From an uncultured beta proteobacterium (GTDB taxonomy: Bacteria; Pseudomonadota; Gammaproteobacteria; Burkholderiales; Burkholderiaceae_C): a stretch of DNA of 48,853 nt. The translations under genes were made by a program, and so were the position numbers. Of this stretch, positions 1-6,986 are shown one piece after another (the first letter of the stretch is position 1; every line of letters starts with the position of its first letter). The notes beneath the pieces were generated by a model, which was not told where the DNA came from, did not search any database, and worked only from the letters and a program-made list of their open reading frames with translations. The stretch lies in contig CAIJPE010000323.1 of NCBI GenBank assembly GCA_903822435.1, positions 1 through 48,853 on the forward strand, given 5' to 3'.

Positions 1-118
1 CCACGTGCACCGCATCGCGCGCGGCGGCGTGGGCGGCGGCAAAGCGCAACAGCTCGGCCGTGGGCAGGCTGTCACCCGAGCGGCCCAGGGCGATGCGCGC
101 GGGCGTGTGGCGGCTCTG
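1..118 (-). pseudogene. eutC: Ethanolamine ammonia-lyase small subunit, inverted N-terminal piece
   Basis: Read on the minus strand from 118 down to 2, the sequence encodes about 39 residues including [20 protein letters not shown] and HAAARDAVH. In EutC this segment lies near the N-terminus of the conserved domain (compare the RVCTGRAG...LLRF stretch of the E. coli protein). It points away from the C-terminal EutC piece that starts at about 116 on the plus strand, so the gene cannot be read through. Either an internal eutC segment is inverted or the contig is chimeric here. The window edge hides the rest. Family identity is fairly sure; the cause is not. Confidence 0.6.
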
Positions 119-463
119 GACGGTGCACTCAGCCTGGCCCCGGTGGTGGTGGCGTGCCAGTCGCGCGTGGCACTGGCCGACGAAGTGGGCGCACTCTTGC
201 AGGCCCGCCTGGTATTGATCCTGCTGGGCGAGCGGCCCGGGCTCAGTTCGCCCGACAGCCTGGGCGCCTACCTCACCTTCGCGCCCCGCGTGGGCTGCAA
301 TGACGCGCAGCGCAACTGCATCAGCAACATCCGGCCCGAAGGCCTGCCTGCGGCCGTGGCGGCACGCCGGCTGGCCTGGCTGCTGCGGCAGGCGCTGCAG
401 CGGCGCCTGAGCGGCGTGGGCTTGAAGGACGACAGCGAAATCGCCTTGATCGAGCGCGGCTGA
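116..463 (+). pseudogene. eutC: Ethanolamine ammonia-lyase small subunit, C-terminal piece
   Basis: This encodes the last third or so of EutC, the small subunit of the adenosylcobalamin-dependent enzyme that converts ethanolamine to acetaldehyde and ammonia. The diagnostic stretches are [31 protein letters not shown] and [12 protein letters not shown], followed by a normal C-terminus ending in a TGA. Upstream of about position 116 the plus frame stops resembling EutC, and the missing upstream sequence appears in reverse complement (1-118). No start codon belonging to this piece is visible. As drawn it is non-functional. If the junction is an assembly error, the true gene may be intact. Confidence 0.75.
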
Positions 464-529
464 AGCGGTGCCCCGAGCCGCGCGGCCAGGGCACTACGCC
501 CGTTGCGAGGCCCTGAACGCCGAGACGCC

Positions 530-1396
530 TCAGGCCGCCGCGGCGGGCGGCGGCGTGTCGAAGTCCGCGGCGCTGTGCCGCTCGGCCAGTTGGTCGGCCG
601 GTTCGCCCCAGGTTCGGTTGACCCTGCGGCCTCGCTGGACGGCCGGGCGGGCCGCGATGGCGTCGGTCCAGCGCTGCACATGGGGGTATTCGTGCACGCT
701 GAGGAATTCGCCGGCGCCGTACACCAGGCCCTTGGCCAGTGCGCCGTACCAGGGCCAGACGGCCATGTCGGCTATGGTGTACGCCTCACCGGCCAGGTAG
801 GCGTTGTCGGCCAGGCGCCGGTTCAGCACATCGAGCTGGCGCTTGACCTCCATCGCAAAGCGGTCGATGGCGTACTCGATCTTGCTCGGCGCGTAGGCGT
901 AGAAGTGGCCGAACCCGCCGCCCAGGTAGGGGGCGCTGCCCATCTGCCAGAAGAGCCAGCACAGGCACTCGGTTCGGGTGGCCACGTCGGTGGGCAGGAA
1001 GGCGCCGAACTTCTCGGCCAGGTACAGCAGGATGGCGCCCGACTCGAACACGCGGATGGGCTGCGGCCCGCTGCGGTCCAGCAGGGCCGGGATCTTGGAA
1101 TTGGGGTTGACGTCGACGAAGCCGCTGCCGAACTGCTGGCCTTCGTTGATCTTGATCAGCCAGGCGTCGTATTGGGCACCCGAGTGGCCCAGGGCGAGCA
1201 GCTCTTCCAGCATCACCGTGACCTTCACGCCGTTGGGCGTGGCCAGCGAGTAAAGCTGCAGCGGGTGCTCGCCGACCGGCAAGGCCTGCTCGTGGGTGGG
1301 GCCGGAGATGGGCCGGTTGATGTTGGCGAATTGCCCGCCATTGGCCTTGTTCCAGGTCCAGACCTTGGGCGGCGTGTAGTCCGTTGAAGCGCTCAT
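530..1396 (-). CDS. yghU: Glutathione S-transferase family disulfide-bond oxidoreductase (YghU type)
   Basis: The 288-residue protein matches E. coli YghU almost end to end: KVWTWNKANGGQFANINRP at the N-terminus, then HPLQLYSLATPNGVKVTVML, VNPNSKIPAL, IRVFESGAILLYLAEKFG (the Glu-Ser glutathione-binding turn) and GGGFGHFYAYAPSKIEYAI. YghU/Nu-class GSTs bind two glutathiones and have disulfide-bond reductase and peroxidase activity; the protein is cytosolic. The family has an N-terminal thioredoxin-like domain (here roughly residues 45-130) and a helical C-terminal domain (about 140-260). An AGGAA lies nine bases before the ATG. It is on the same strand as the downstream-drawn amidase/MBL pair but separated from it by 90 bases, so it is probably its own unit. 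Confidence 0.93.
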   Translation of the reverse strand: MSASTDYTPPKVWTWNKANGGQFANINRPISGPTHEQALPVGEHPLQLYSLATPNGVKVTVMLEELLALGHSGAQYDAWLIKINEGQQFGSGFVDVNPNSKIPALLDRSGPQPIRVFESGAILLYLAEKFGAFLPTDVATRTECLCWLFWQMGSAPYLGGGFGHFYAYAPSKIEYAIDRFAMEVKRQLDVLNRRLADNAYLAGEAYTIADMAVWPWYGALAKGLVYGAGEFLSVHEYPHVQRWTDAIAARPAVQRGRRVNRTWGEPADQLAERHSAADFDTPPPAAAA

Positions 1397-1486
1397 GCGT
1401 GTCGTTCCTGCCGATGTGCGGGCCCCGGCACGATGCCGGAGCCCTGGGTGGTCGGACTGTACGGGACACGCGCCTGGTGCCGCAGC

Positions 1487-2413
1487 CTAGGTGTTGCAAA
1501 CCCTGCCATCGCGCACGGCCAGCACACCCGTGCGGGCCATATCGGCCACGATCTCCTCGGCAAAGGCGTGCATGGAACCCGCCGGCTCGCCCAGCAGGCG
1601 CCACAGCGCAGGGTACAGCGAGACGCCCGTGAACCAGGCCATCAGCGTGTCCCAGGGCTCTTCCTGGACTTCCAGCAGGTGGTACTTCAGCAGGGCCTTG
1701 ACGGCGTGGCGCGTGTGTCGGGGCGGGCTGGCGCGGAAGGCCGCCAGGCGCTGCCGGGCCTGGGCCAGCGACCCGGCGATGTCGCTGAAGGGCGCGCCGT
1801 GGCCGGGAATGGCCCAGCGCGCGTCCAGCGATTGGATCAGGTCGAGCACGCGTGCCACGTCGTCGAAGGCCTCCTCGCCATCGAGTTCGGGGAAGACGAT
1901 GCCGAAGCCCCGTTCCCACAGCGCGTCGGCGCTGATCAGCACGCCGTCTGCGGCGTTGAAGAGGATCAGCGAATGCGGGTCATGACCCGGCGCTGCCAGG
2001 GCATCCCAGCGTTGGCGACCCACGCGCAGCACGTCGCCGGGCATCAGCCGGTCATCGGGCACGAAGCGTTCGCAGCGCTGGCCCGTGGGGGCATAGCTCA
2101 GGGCCGTCTCGTCCCAGTCGCGCACGGCCTGCCATTGGCCAGGCGGGATGCTGACGCGGCATCCGAAAGCGCGCTGCAGCGTGGCGTTCCCTCCGCAGTG
2201 GTCGGAATGCAGGTGGGTATTGACCAGCCGGGCCAGCGGCTCGCCGCGGAGCGCCTGGCGCACCAGGGACTCGGTCTGCCCGGCATGCAGCACGTAGCTG
2301 CTGTCCACCAGCACGGCGCCTTCGCCATCGCCGTGCAGCAGCACGTTGTTGGACGACAACCAGCCGCGTTCGAAGACCGTGAGGTGGCCCGGCAGGGTGG
2401 CACGCGCGGTCAT
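1487..2413 (-). CDS. MBL-fold metallo-hydrolase
   Basis: This is a 308-residue metallo-beta-lactamase-fold protein. The metal site is visible: HLHSDH at residues 67-72 (H-x-H-x-D-H), His143 in GHDPHS, an Asp at about 162 and a C-terminal IPGHG. The C-terminal 80 or so residues (LLKYHLLEVQEEPWDTL onward) form the helical extension seen in glyoxalase II-like and RNase Z-like hydrolases. It has no signal peptide, so it is cytosolic. Its ATG overlaps the stop of the upstream amidase (ATGA at 2410-2413), so the two are translationally coupled and probably act on the same compound. The substrate is unknown. Confidence 0.85.
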   Translation of the reverse strand: MTARATLPGHLTVFERGWLSSNNVLLHGDGEGAVLVDSSYVLHAGQTESLVRQALRGEPLARLVNTHLHSDHCGGNATLQRAFGCRVSIPPGQWQAVRDWDETALSYAPTGQRCERFVPDDRLMPGDVLRVGRQRWDALAAPGHDPHSLILFNAADGVLISADALWERGFGIVFPELDGEEAFDDVARVLDLIQSLDARWAIPGHGAPFSDIAGSLAQARQRLAAFRASPPRHTRHAVKALLKYHLLEVQEEPWDTLMAWFTGVSLYPALWRLLGEPAGSMHAFAEEIVADMARTGVLAVRDGRVCNT

Positions 2414-3867
2414 GCCGCCGGATCTCCCACGGCATCGACCGGCCGGCGGGCCAGCAGTTCGGGGGCCAGTGCCTCGTAGCCCGCGGCCAGGTGCAGCAGG
2501 GCGGCGTCGCCACGCGGACGGCCGATGAGCTGCAGGCCTGCCGGCCACCGCCCGGTGGCGTCGAAGCCGGCGGGCACGCTGATGGCGGGCAGCCCGGCAA
2601 AGGTGGCGTAAAGCGTGCACTCCATCCAGCGGTGGTAGGTGTCCATGGTGCGGCCGGCGATTTCGCGCGGCCAGTCGATGTCCCTGTCGAAGGGCCAGGT
2701 CTGGGCCACCGGCAGCGCCAACGCGTCGAAGCGATCGAACAGCCCGCACAGGTGCGCGACAAAGGCCGTGCGCACCGTGCTGGCCTGCATGAAATCACCG
2801 AACGACAGGTGGCTGCCGCGGTCGTGCTCCCACAGGGCCTCGGGCTTGATCTGTTCGCGGGCGCCTGGGGTGGCCAGCACCGCGGCCACGCCGGGGGCGA
2901 CCAGCGCGCGCCGCCACACGAGCCAGGCGTCCCAGAGCTGATCGGCACTGAAGCCCAGGGCGAGGGGTTCGACGGCCGCCCCGGCATCGGCCATGCGTTG
3001 CAGCGCCGCTTCGCACACGTCCAGGATGCCCGGCTCGGTGGCCAGGTGGCCGCCCAGATCGCCCAGCCAGCCGATGCGCAGGCCGCGCACGCTGGCGCCC
3101 GGTGCGGGCACGAAGCTGCCGCCCTCGGTGGCCAGCGACAGCGGTGCGCGGGGGTCGAAGCCGGCCTGCGTATCCAGGAGCCGCGCCAGGTCGCGCACGG
3201 TGCGGGCCATGGGGCCGTCGGTGCCCAGTTGCGCCACCCACACATCGGGCTTGGGCCACGCCGGCACCCGGCCCTGGCTCGGGCGCAGGCCGAAGACGTG
3301 GTTCCAGCCGGCCGGGTTGCGCAGCGAGCCCATGAAGTCCGAGCCGTCGGCCACGGGCAGCAGGCGCAGCGCCAGCGCCACGGCGGCTCCGCCGCTGCTG
3401 CCGCCGGCGCTGCGCTGCGGGTCCCATGCGTTGGGCGTGGCACCGAAGAGCCTGTTGAAGGTGTTCGAACCCAGGCCGAATTCGGGCATGTTGGTCTTGC
3501 CCACGATGATGCAGCCCGCCGCCTTCATGCGTGCGACGTACAGGCTGTCCTGGGCGGGCAGGGCGGCGCGCAGCAGGGGGCTGCCGAGGGTGGTGGGGAA
3601 ACCCACGGCGTGGCCCGTGTCCTTGATCGCCTGAGGCACGCCGTGCAGCCAACCTCGGGAGTGGCCCCGCGCCAGTTCGGCGTCGCAGGCGTCGGCCTGG
3701 GCCAGCAGCGCGGCGTCCTCGGCCAGGTTGACGATGGCGTTGGCCTTCGGGTTGAGCCGGTGAATGCGGGCCAGGGTGGCCTGCATCAGTTCGCGGCAGC
3801 TGAAGCGCCGGGCGTGGAGGGCCCCCGAGAGGGCATGGGCGTCGTATTGGGTCAGGTCGTCGGACAT
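2410..3867 (-). CDS. Amidase (amidase-signature family)
   Basis: This 485-residue amidase-signature hydrolase cleaves carboxylic amides. The Ser-cisSer-Lys triad can be read: Lys82 in AIKDTGH, the glycine/serine loop SAGGSSGG at 153-160 (cis-Ser157/158), and the nucleophile Ser181 in DFMGSLRNPAG. The length is typical of stand-alone amidases related to GatA, but no gatB or gatC is near, so a tRNA amidotransferase role is unlikely. It overlaps the MBL hydrolase downstream and is divergent from the Ser/Thr kinase across a 98-base gap. That gap holds a possible -10 box, TAATAT, at 3924-3929 for the kinase. The physiological substrate cannot be deduced. Confidence 0.9.
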   Translation of the reverse strand: MSDDLTQYDAHALSGALHARRFSCRELMQATLARIHRLNPKANAIVNLAEDAALLAQADACDAELARGHSRGWLHGVPQAIKDTGHAVGFPTTLGSPLLRAALPAQDSLYVARMKAAGCIIVGKTNMPEFGLGSNTFNRLFGATPNAWDPQRSAGGSSGGAAVALALRLLPVADGSDFMGSLRNPAGWNHVFGLRPSQGRVPAWPKPDVWVAQLGTDGPMARTVRDLARLLDTQAGFDPRAPLSLATEGGSFVPAPGASVRGLRIGWLGDLGGHLATEPGILDVCEAALQRMADAGAAVEPLALGFSADQLWDAWLVWRRALVAPGVAAVLATPGAREQIKPEALWEHDRGSHLSFGDFMQASTVRTAFVAHLCGLFDRFDALALPVAQTWPFDRDIDWPREIAGRTMDTYHRWMECTLYATFAGLPAISVPAGFDATGRWPAGLQLIGRPRGDAALLHLAAGYEALAPELLARRPVDAVGDPAA

Positions 3868-3965
3868 GGTGCTTCCAGCAGGGATCCCACTGGATTGTCG
3901 ATGCCAAGGCGCGTGCCCGTGGGTAATATGCGGCGCAAGCAGGGCCCGACGCCCCAGGCCAACCC

Positions 3966-5315
3966 GTGATCCACCCCCAAACGCTCGGCAAATTCGAAGT
4001 CACCGGCGTGCTCGGCAAGGGCTCGATGGGCATCGTCTACCGTGGCTGGGACCCCGACATCCGGCGTCCGGTGGCACTCAAGACCATCCGCCACGGCAGC
4101 GACCCGGGTGAGGCCGCCGCTTCACAGGCCGCGGCGCGCTTTCGCATCGAGGCCCAGGCCGCCGGCCGGCTGCTGCATCCCGGTATCGTGGGCATCCACG
4201 ATTTCGGTACCGACCGCGACGTGGCCTATATCGCCATGGAGTACGTCGAAGGCCACAGCCTGGCGCGCTATCTGGCTCAAGGCGAGGGCTTCTCGGATGC
4301 CGACATCGGCAGCATCCTGGGCCAGTTGCTCGACGCGCTGTCCCACGCCCACGACCATGGCGTGTGGCACCGCGACATCAAGCCTTCCAATGTCATCCTG
4401 ACCCATGCCGGGCGCGTCAAGGTGGCTGATTTCGGCGTCGCCCGCATCGAGTCCTCCGACCTCACCGCCACGGGCGCGCTGATCGGAACGCCTCTGTACA
4501 TGGCGCCTGAGCAGTTGATGGGCCAGCCCATCGACCACCGCGCGGACCTCTACAGCGCCGGCGTGGTGCTGTATCAGCTGGTGGCGGGCCGCGTGCCCTT
4601 CGACGGCCCGGTCGCGACGATCTTCGACCAGGTGACGCGCGTCGTGCCCGCACCGCCTTCCAGCGTGGCGGCGCGGCCGGGCAATGCCTGCTTCGACGCC
4701 GTCGTCTCCCGCGCGCTGGCCAAGCGGCCTGAGCACCGCTACCCGGATGCGGGGCTCTTCCAGCGTGACCTGGCGGCCGCGCTGGGCGCGCCGCTCGCCG
4801 CGGCGGTGTCCAAACGTGCGGTCGTGGCATTGTCGATCTCGGCGGACCAGGCCATGACCGAGTTGCTGCACCGGCCGGCCACGGGCGCGGACACAGGCAG
4901 CACGCCCGAGTATTGGCACCGCGACGTGCTCCTGCGGGTCGAGGCCGAACTGGCCCGCCACGCCGGCCCACTGGCCGCCGTGCTGGTGCGGCGCGCGGCG
5001 CGCGAGTGCCACGACCTGCCGGCGCTGTACACGAGGCTGGCCACCCACATCCCGCAGGAGGCGGATCGCCGGGCGTTCCTGGGCCACGCTGCGTCTGTCG
5101 GCAACCGTTACGGCGAACCGGCGGCCCTGACCGAAGCCCTGGTGGCGCAGGCAGAAGCCCTGCTCACGGCCGTGGTGGGGCCGATTGCGCGCGTGCTGGT
5201 CCGCCGGGCGATGGCCTCCACCGCCAGCCGCACCGACTTCTACGCCCAGATCCTGGATGCCTTGCCCGAGGCCGATCGGCCTCGATTGGCCTCGCGCCTG
5301 CACCAGCTGAACTGA
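3966..5315 (+). CDS. Serine/threonine protein kinase with repeated C-terminal module
   Basis: This is a Hanks-type kinase of 449 residues with a GTG start. The catalytic elements are complete: glycine loop GKGSMG (17-22), ATP lysine Lys39 in VALK, HRD at 135-137 with Asp137, Asn142, DFG at 155-157 and APE at 180-182. No transmembrane segment or PASTA domain follows, so it is a soluble kinase. The tail carries two copies of one unit: GPLAAVLVRRA from about 334 and GPIARVLVRRA from about 405, each followed by a helical stretch of about 30 residues. I believe this resembles a domain of unknown function found behind bacterial kinases. Its targets are unknown. A kinase near the greB/spoT region is familiar from beta-proteobacteria. 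Confidence 0.93.
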   Translation: MIHPQTLGKFEVTGVLGKGSMGIVYRGWDPDIRRPVALKTIRHGSDPGEAAASQAAARFRIEAQAAGRLLHPGIVGIHDFGTDRDVAYIAMEYVEGHSLARYLAQGEGFSDADIGSILGQLLDALSHAHDHGVWHRDIKPSNVILTHAGRVKVADFGVARIESSDLTATGALIGTPLYMAPEQLMGQPIDHRADLYSAGVVLYQLVAGRVPFDGPVATIFDQVTRVVPAPPSSVAARPGNACFDAVVSRALAKRPEHRYPDAGLFQRDLAAALGAPLAAAVSKRAVVALSISADQAMTELLHRPATGADTGSTPEYWHRDVLLRVEAELARHAGPLAAVLVRRAARECHDLPALYTRLATHIPQEADRRAFLGHAASVGNRYGEPAALTEALVAQAEALLTAVVGPIARVLVRRAMASTASRTDFYAQILDALPEADRPRLASRLHQLN

Positions 5316-5448
5316 AGCCCGGGCTGCGCCTGAAATGGGGGCTCAAAGCCCCTCTGGCAATTGGACCCGGAACTCCGATCTCATCGATCGATCCCAAGGG
5401 CTGTCCGCGCCATATACCTGCAGAGTCCACCTCAGCCGGTTGAACGCG

Positions 5449-5811
5449 ATGCATCCGTCCCTGCCCGAGTACATCCCCCCCAACGCGCAGCGCGCGGCCC
5501 TGGCCGTGGGCTTGGCCCCGATCGGGGTGTTGCTGGCATTCACGCTGATCGTCAGCGGCCTCATCGAGGTCGATACCGGGTTTGCGACCTTTCTGGTCTG
5601 CACGGTTTGGGTGGTCTACGAGATGCACCAGTTCCAGAAGTCCATCGACGGCTACAACGAGACCTTCGTGTACCGGCACCTGGCCTGGCGTTCGACACCC
5701 ACGCTGCAGGAACTCGCCCGCTCGCCGGCCACGCCGCCGCCCACGCGCGAGTTCATCGCGCGCTTCCTGGACAGCGAGCGAGAACTTCTGCGCGACGGCC
5801 AATGGCGCTGA
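5449..5811 (+). CDS. Small membrane protein of unknown function
   Basis: This 120-residue protein lies between the kinase and greB. The chosen ATG begins MHPSLPEY and avoids a 38-residue upstream extension with no protein-like character. Two hydrophobic segments are visible, roughly residues 17-38 (ALAVGLAPIGVLLAFTLIV) and 44-58 (GFATFLVCTVWVV), followed by a charged cytoplasmic-looking tail ending DSERELLRDGQWR. I do not recognise the family. The spacing to greB is 33 bases on the same strand, so they may be cotranscribed. Between the kinase stop and this start lies a short hairpin (GGGGCT-CAA-AGCCCC, 5338-5352) without a T-run. Confidence 0.6.
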   Translation: MHPSLPEYIPPNAQRAALAVGLAPIGVLLAFTLIVSGLIEVDTGFATFLVCTVWVVYEMHQFQKSIDGYNETFVYRHLAWRSTPTLQELARSPATPPPTREFIARFLDSERELLRDGQWR

Positions 5812-5844
5812 CCTGAGCCTTGCAGCGGCTGCGACAATGCCGCC

Positions 5845-6426
5845 ATGAACAAGGCCTTCGTCAAGGAACCGGCGGGCGACGCCGACGACGAGGACGACAC
5901 CCCCGGCCTGCCCCCGCTGCCGGCCGGAGCGCGCAACTACATCACGCCGGCCGGCTACCGTCGCCTGCGGGCCGAGCTCATGGGCCTGCTGGACGTGGAG
6001 CGGCCCAAGGTGGTCGAAGCCGTGTCGTGGGCCGCCAAGAATGGAGACCGCTCGGAGAACGGCGACTACATCTACGGCAAGAAGCGGCTGCGCGAGATCG
6101 ACCGCCGCATCCGCTTCCTGACCAAGCGGCTGGACATCGCCGAAGTGGCCGACCCCTCGGCCCACCACGGCTCGGGTCAGGTCTTCTTCGGCGCCACGGT
6201 GACCTTCCTCAACGCGCAGGGCGTCGAACGCACCGTCACCATCAAGGGCATCGACGAGGCCGACAGCCTGCACGGCGAGGTCAGCTGGATCTCGCCGGTC
6301 GCCCGGGCCTTGCTCAAGGCCCACGTGGGTGATGAAGTGCAGCTGGTCGCGCCCGGCGGCGTGGAACGCGTGGAAGTGCTGGAAGTGATCTATCCCGCAC
6401 CAGCGGAGCCCGAACCGGGCGCGTGA
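5845..6426 (+). CDS. greB: Transcription elongation factor GreB
   Basis: GreB rescues backtracked RNA polymerase by stimulating cleavage of the nascent transcript. The 193-residue protein has the N-terminal coiled coil (about residues 33-100) with the acidic tip motif NGDRSENGDY and the GreB-like KKRLREIDRRIRFLTKRL. The C-terminal FKBP-like domain (about 110-185) contains GATVTF and ISPVARALL. An acidic N-terminal tail (DADDEDDT) precedes the coiled coil. In many beta-proteobacteria greB directly follows spoT on the same strand. Here it is 8 kb away and in the opposite orientation. Confidence 0.95.
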   Translation: MNKAFVKEPAGDADDEDDTPGLPPLPAGARNYITPAGYRRLRAELMGLLDVERPKVVEAVSWAAKNGDRSENGDYIYGKKRLREIDRRIRFLTKRLDIAEVADPSAHHGSGQVFFGATVTFLNAQGVERTVTIKGIDEADSLHGEVSWISPVARALLKAHVGDEVQLVAPGGVERVEVLEVIYPAPAEPEPGA

Positions 6427-6454
6427 CTGATGCACCCGGGCACGCACGGATGCA

Positions 6455-6496
6455 TTTGGATACAAAAAAACACGGATTAATGTGCAAAAAGCACAT
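6455..6496 (+). promoter_or_regulatory. Probable promoter and palindromic operator of the molybdenum hydroxylase operon
   Basis: This is an AT-rich island in otherwise GC-rich sequence. A perfect 17-base inverted repeat, ATGTGC-AAAAA-GCACAT (6480-6496), lies 35 bases before the GTG start. TTTGGA (6455-6460) and TAATGT (6478-6483) are 17 bases apart and could be -35 and -10 boxes, which would place the palindrome over the -10 region, a typical repressor position. The palindrome is seen directly. The regulator is unknown and no regulator gene is adjacent. Confidence 0.5.
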
Positions 6497-6531
6497 ATCT
6501 TCGCACTCGTTGCTGAAACGAGGAGAGTACT

Positions 6532-6972
6532 GTGGCCCAGCTGACCCTGAACGTCAACCAAACAAACTACACGATTACCGTCACCGATACCGGTATGCCC
6601 CTGCTGTGGGCGCTGCGAGATCTGGTGGGCCTGACCGGCACCAAGTACGGTTGCGGCATCGAGATCTGCGGTGCCTGCACCGTGCTGGTCAACGGCCAGC
6701 CCCAGAAATCGTGCGACATGGATGTCGGCTCGGCCGTGGGCAAGTCCATCACCACCATCGAAGGCCTGTCGGCCAATCGCAGCCACCCGGCCCAGGTGGC
6801 CTGGATCGCCAACCAGGTGCCGCAGTGCGGCTGGTGTCAATCCGGCATGCTGATGTCGGTGGCGGGTGCGATGAACGCGGGCCACCACGGCGCCAGCATC
6901 GTCAACGAGGTGCAGAACGTCTGCGTGTGCGGTACCTACCAGCGCATCAAGACGGCTTGCACCAACCTGTGA
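6532..6972 (+). CDS. Molybdenum hydroxylase [2Fe-2S] subunit (isoquinoline 1-oxidoreductase alpha type)
   Basis: This 146-residue iron-sulfur subunit carries electrons from the molybdenum subunit to an acceptor. Both clusters are visible: the plant-ferredoxin-like cluster with Cys41, Cys46, Cys49 and Cys61 (YGCGIEICGAC), and the helical-domain cluster with Cys99-x2-Cys102 and Cys131-x-Cys133. The start is GTG, supported by GAGGAGA six bases upstream. The molybdopterin subunit follows after 14 bases, and there is no separate FAD subunit. That two-gene arrangement is typical of the IorAB/periplasmic aldehyde dehydrogenase group rather than xanthine dehydrogenase. Confidence 0.93.
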   Translation: MAQLTLNVNQTNYTITVTDTGMPLLWALRDLVGLTGTKYGCGIEICGACTVLVNGQPQKSCDMDVGSAVGKSITTIEGLSANRSHPAQVAWIANQVPQCGWCQSGMLMSVAGAMNAGHHGASIVNEVQNVCVCGTYQRIKTACTNL

Positions 6973-6986
6973 GGACGGACCGCACC

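Noticed and set aside
1425..1439. CCGGCA-CGA-TGCCGG hairpin between the MBL gene and yghU as a terminator
   Set aside because: Short stem and no T-run on the minus strand; such small GC palindromes are common in this sequence.
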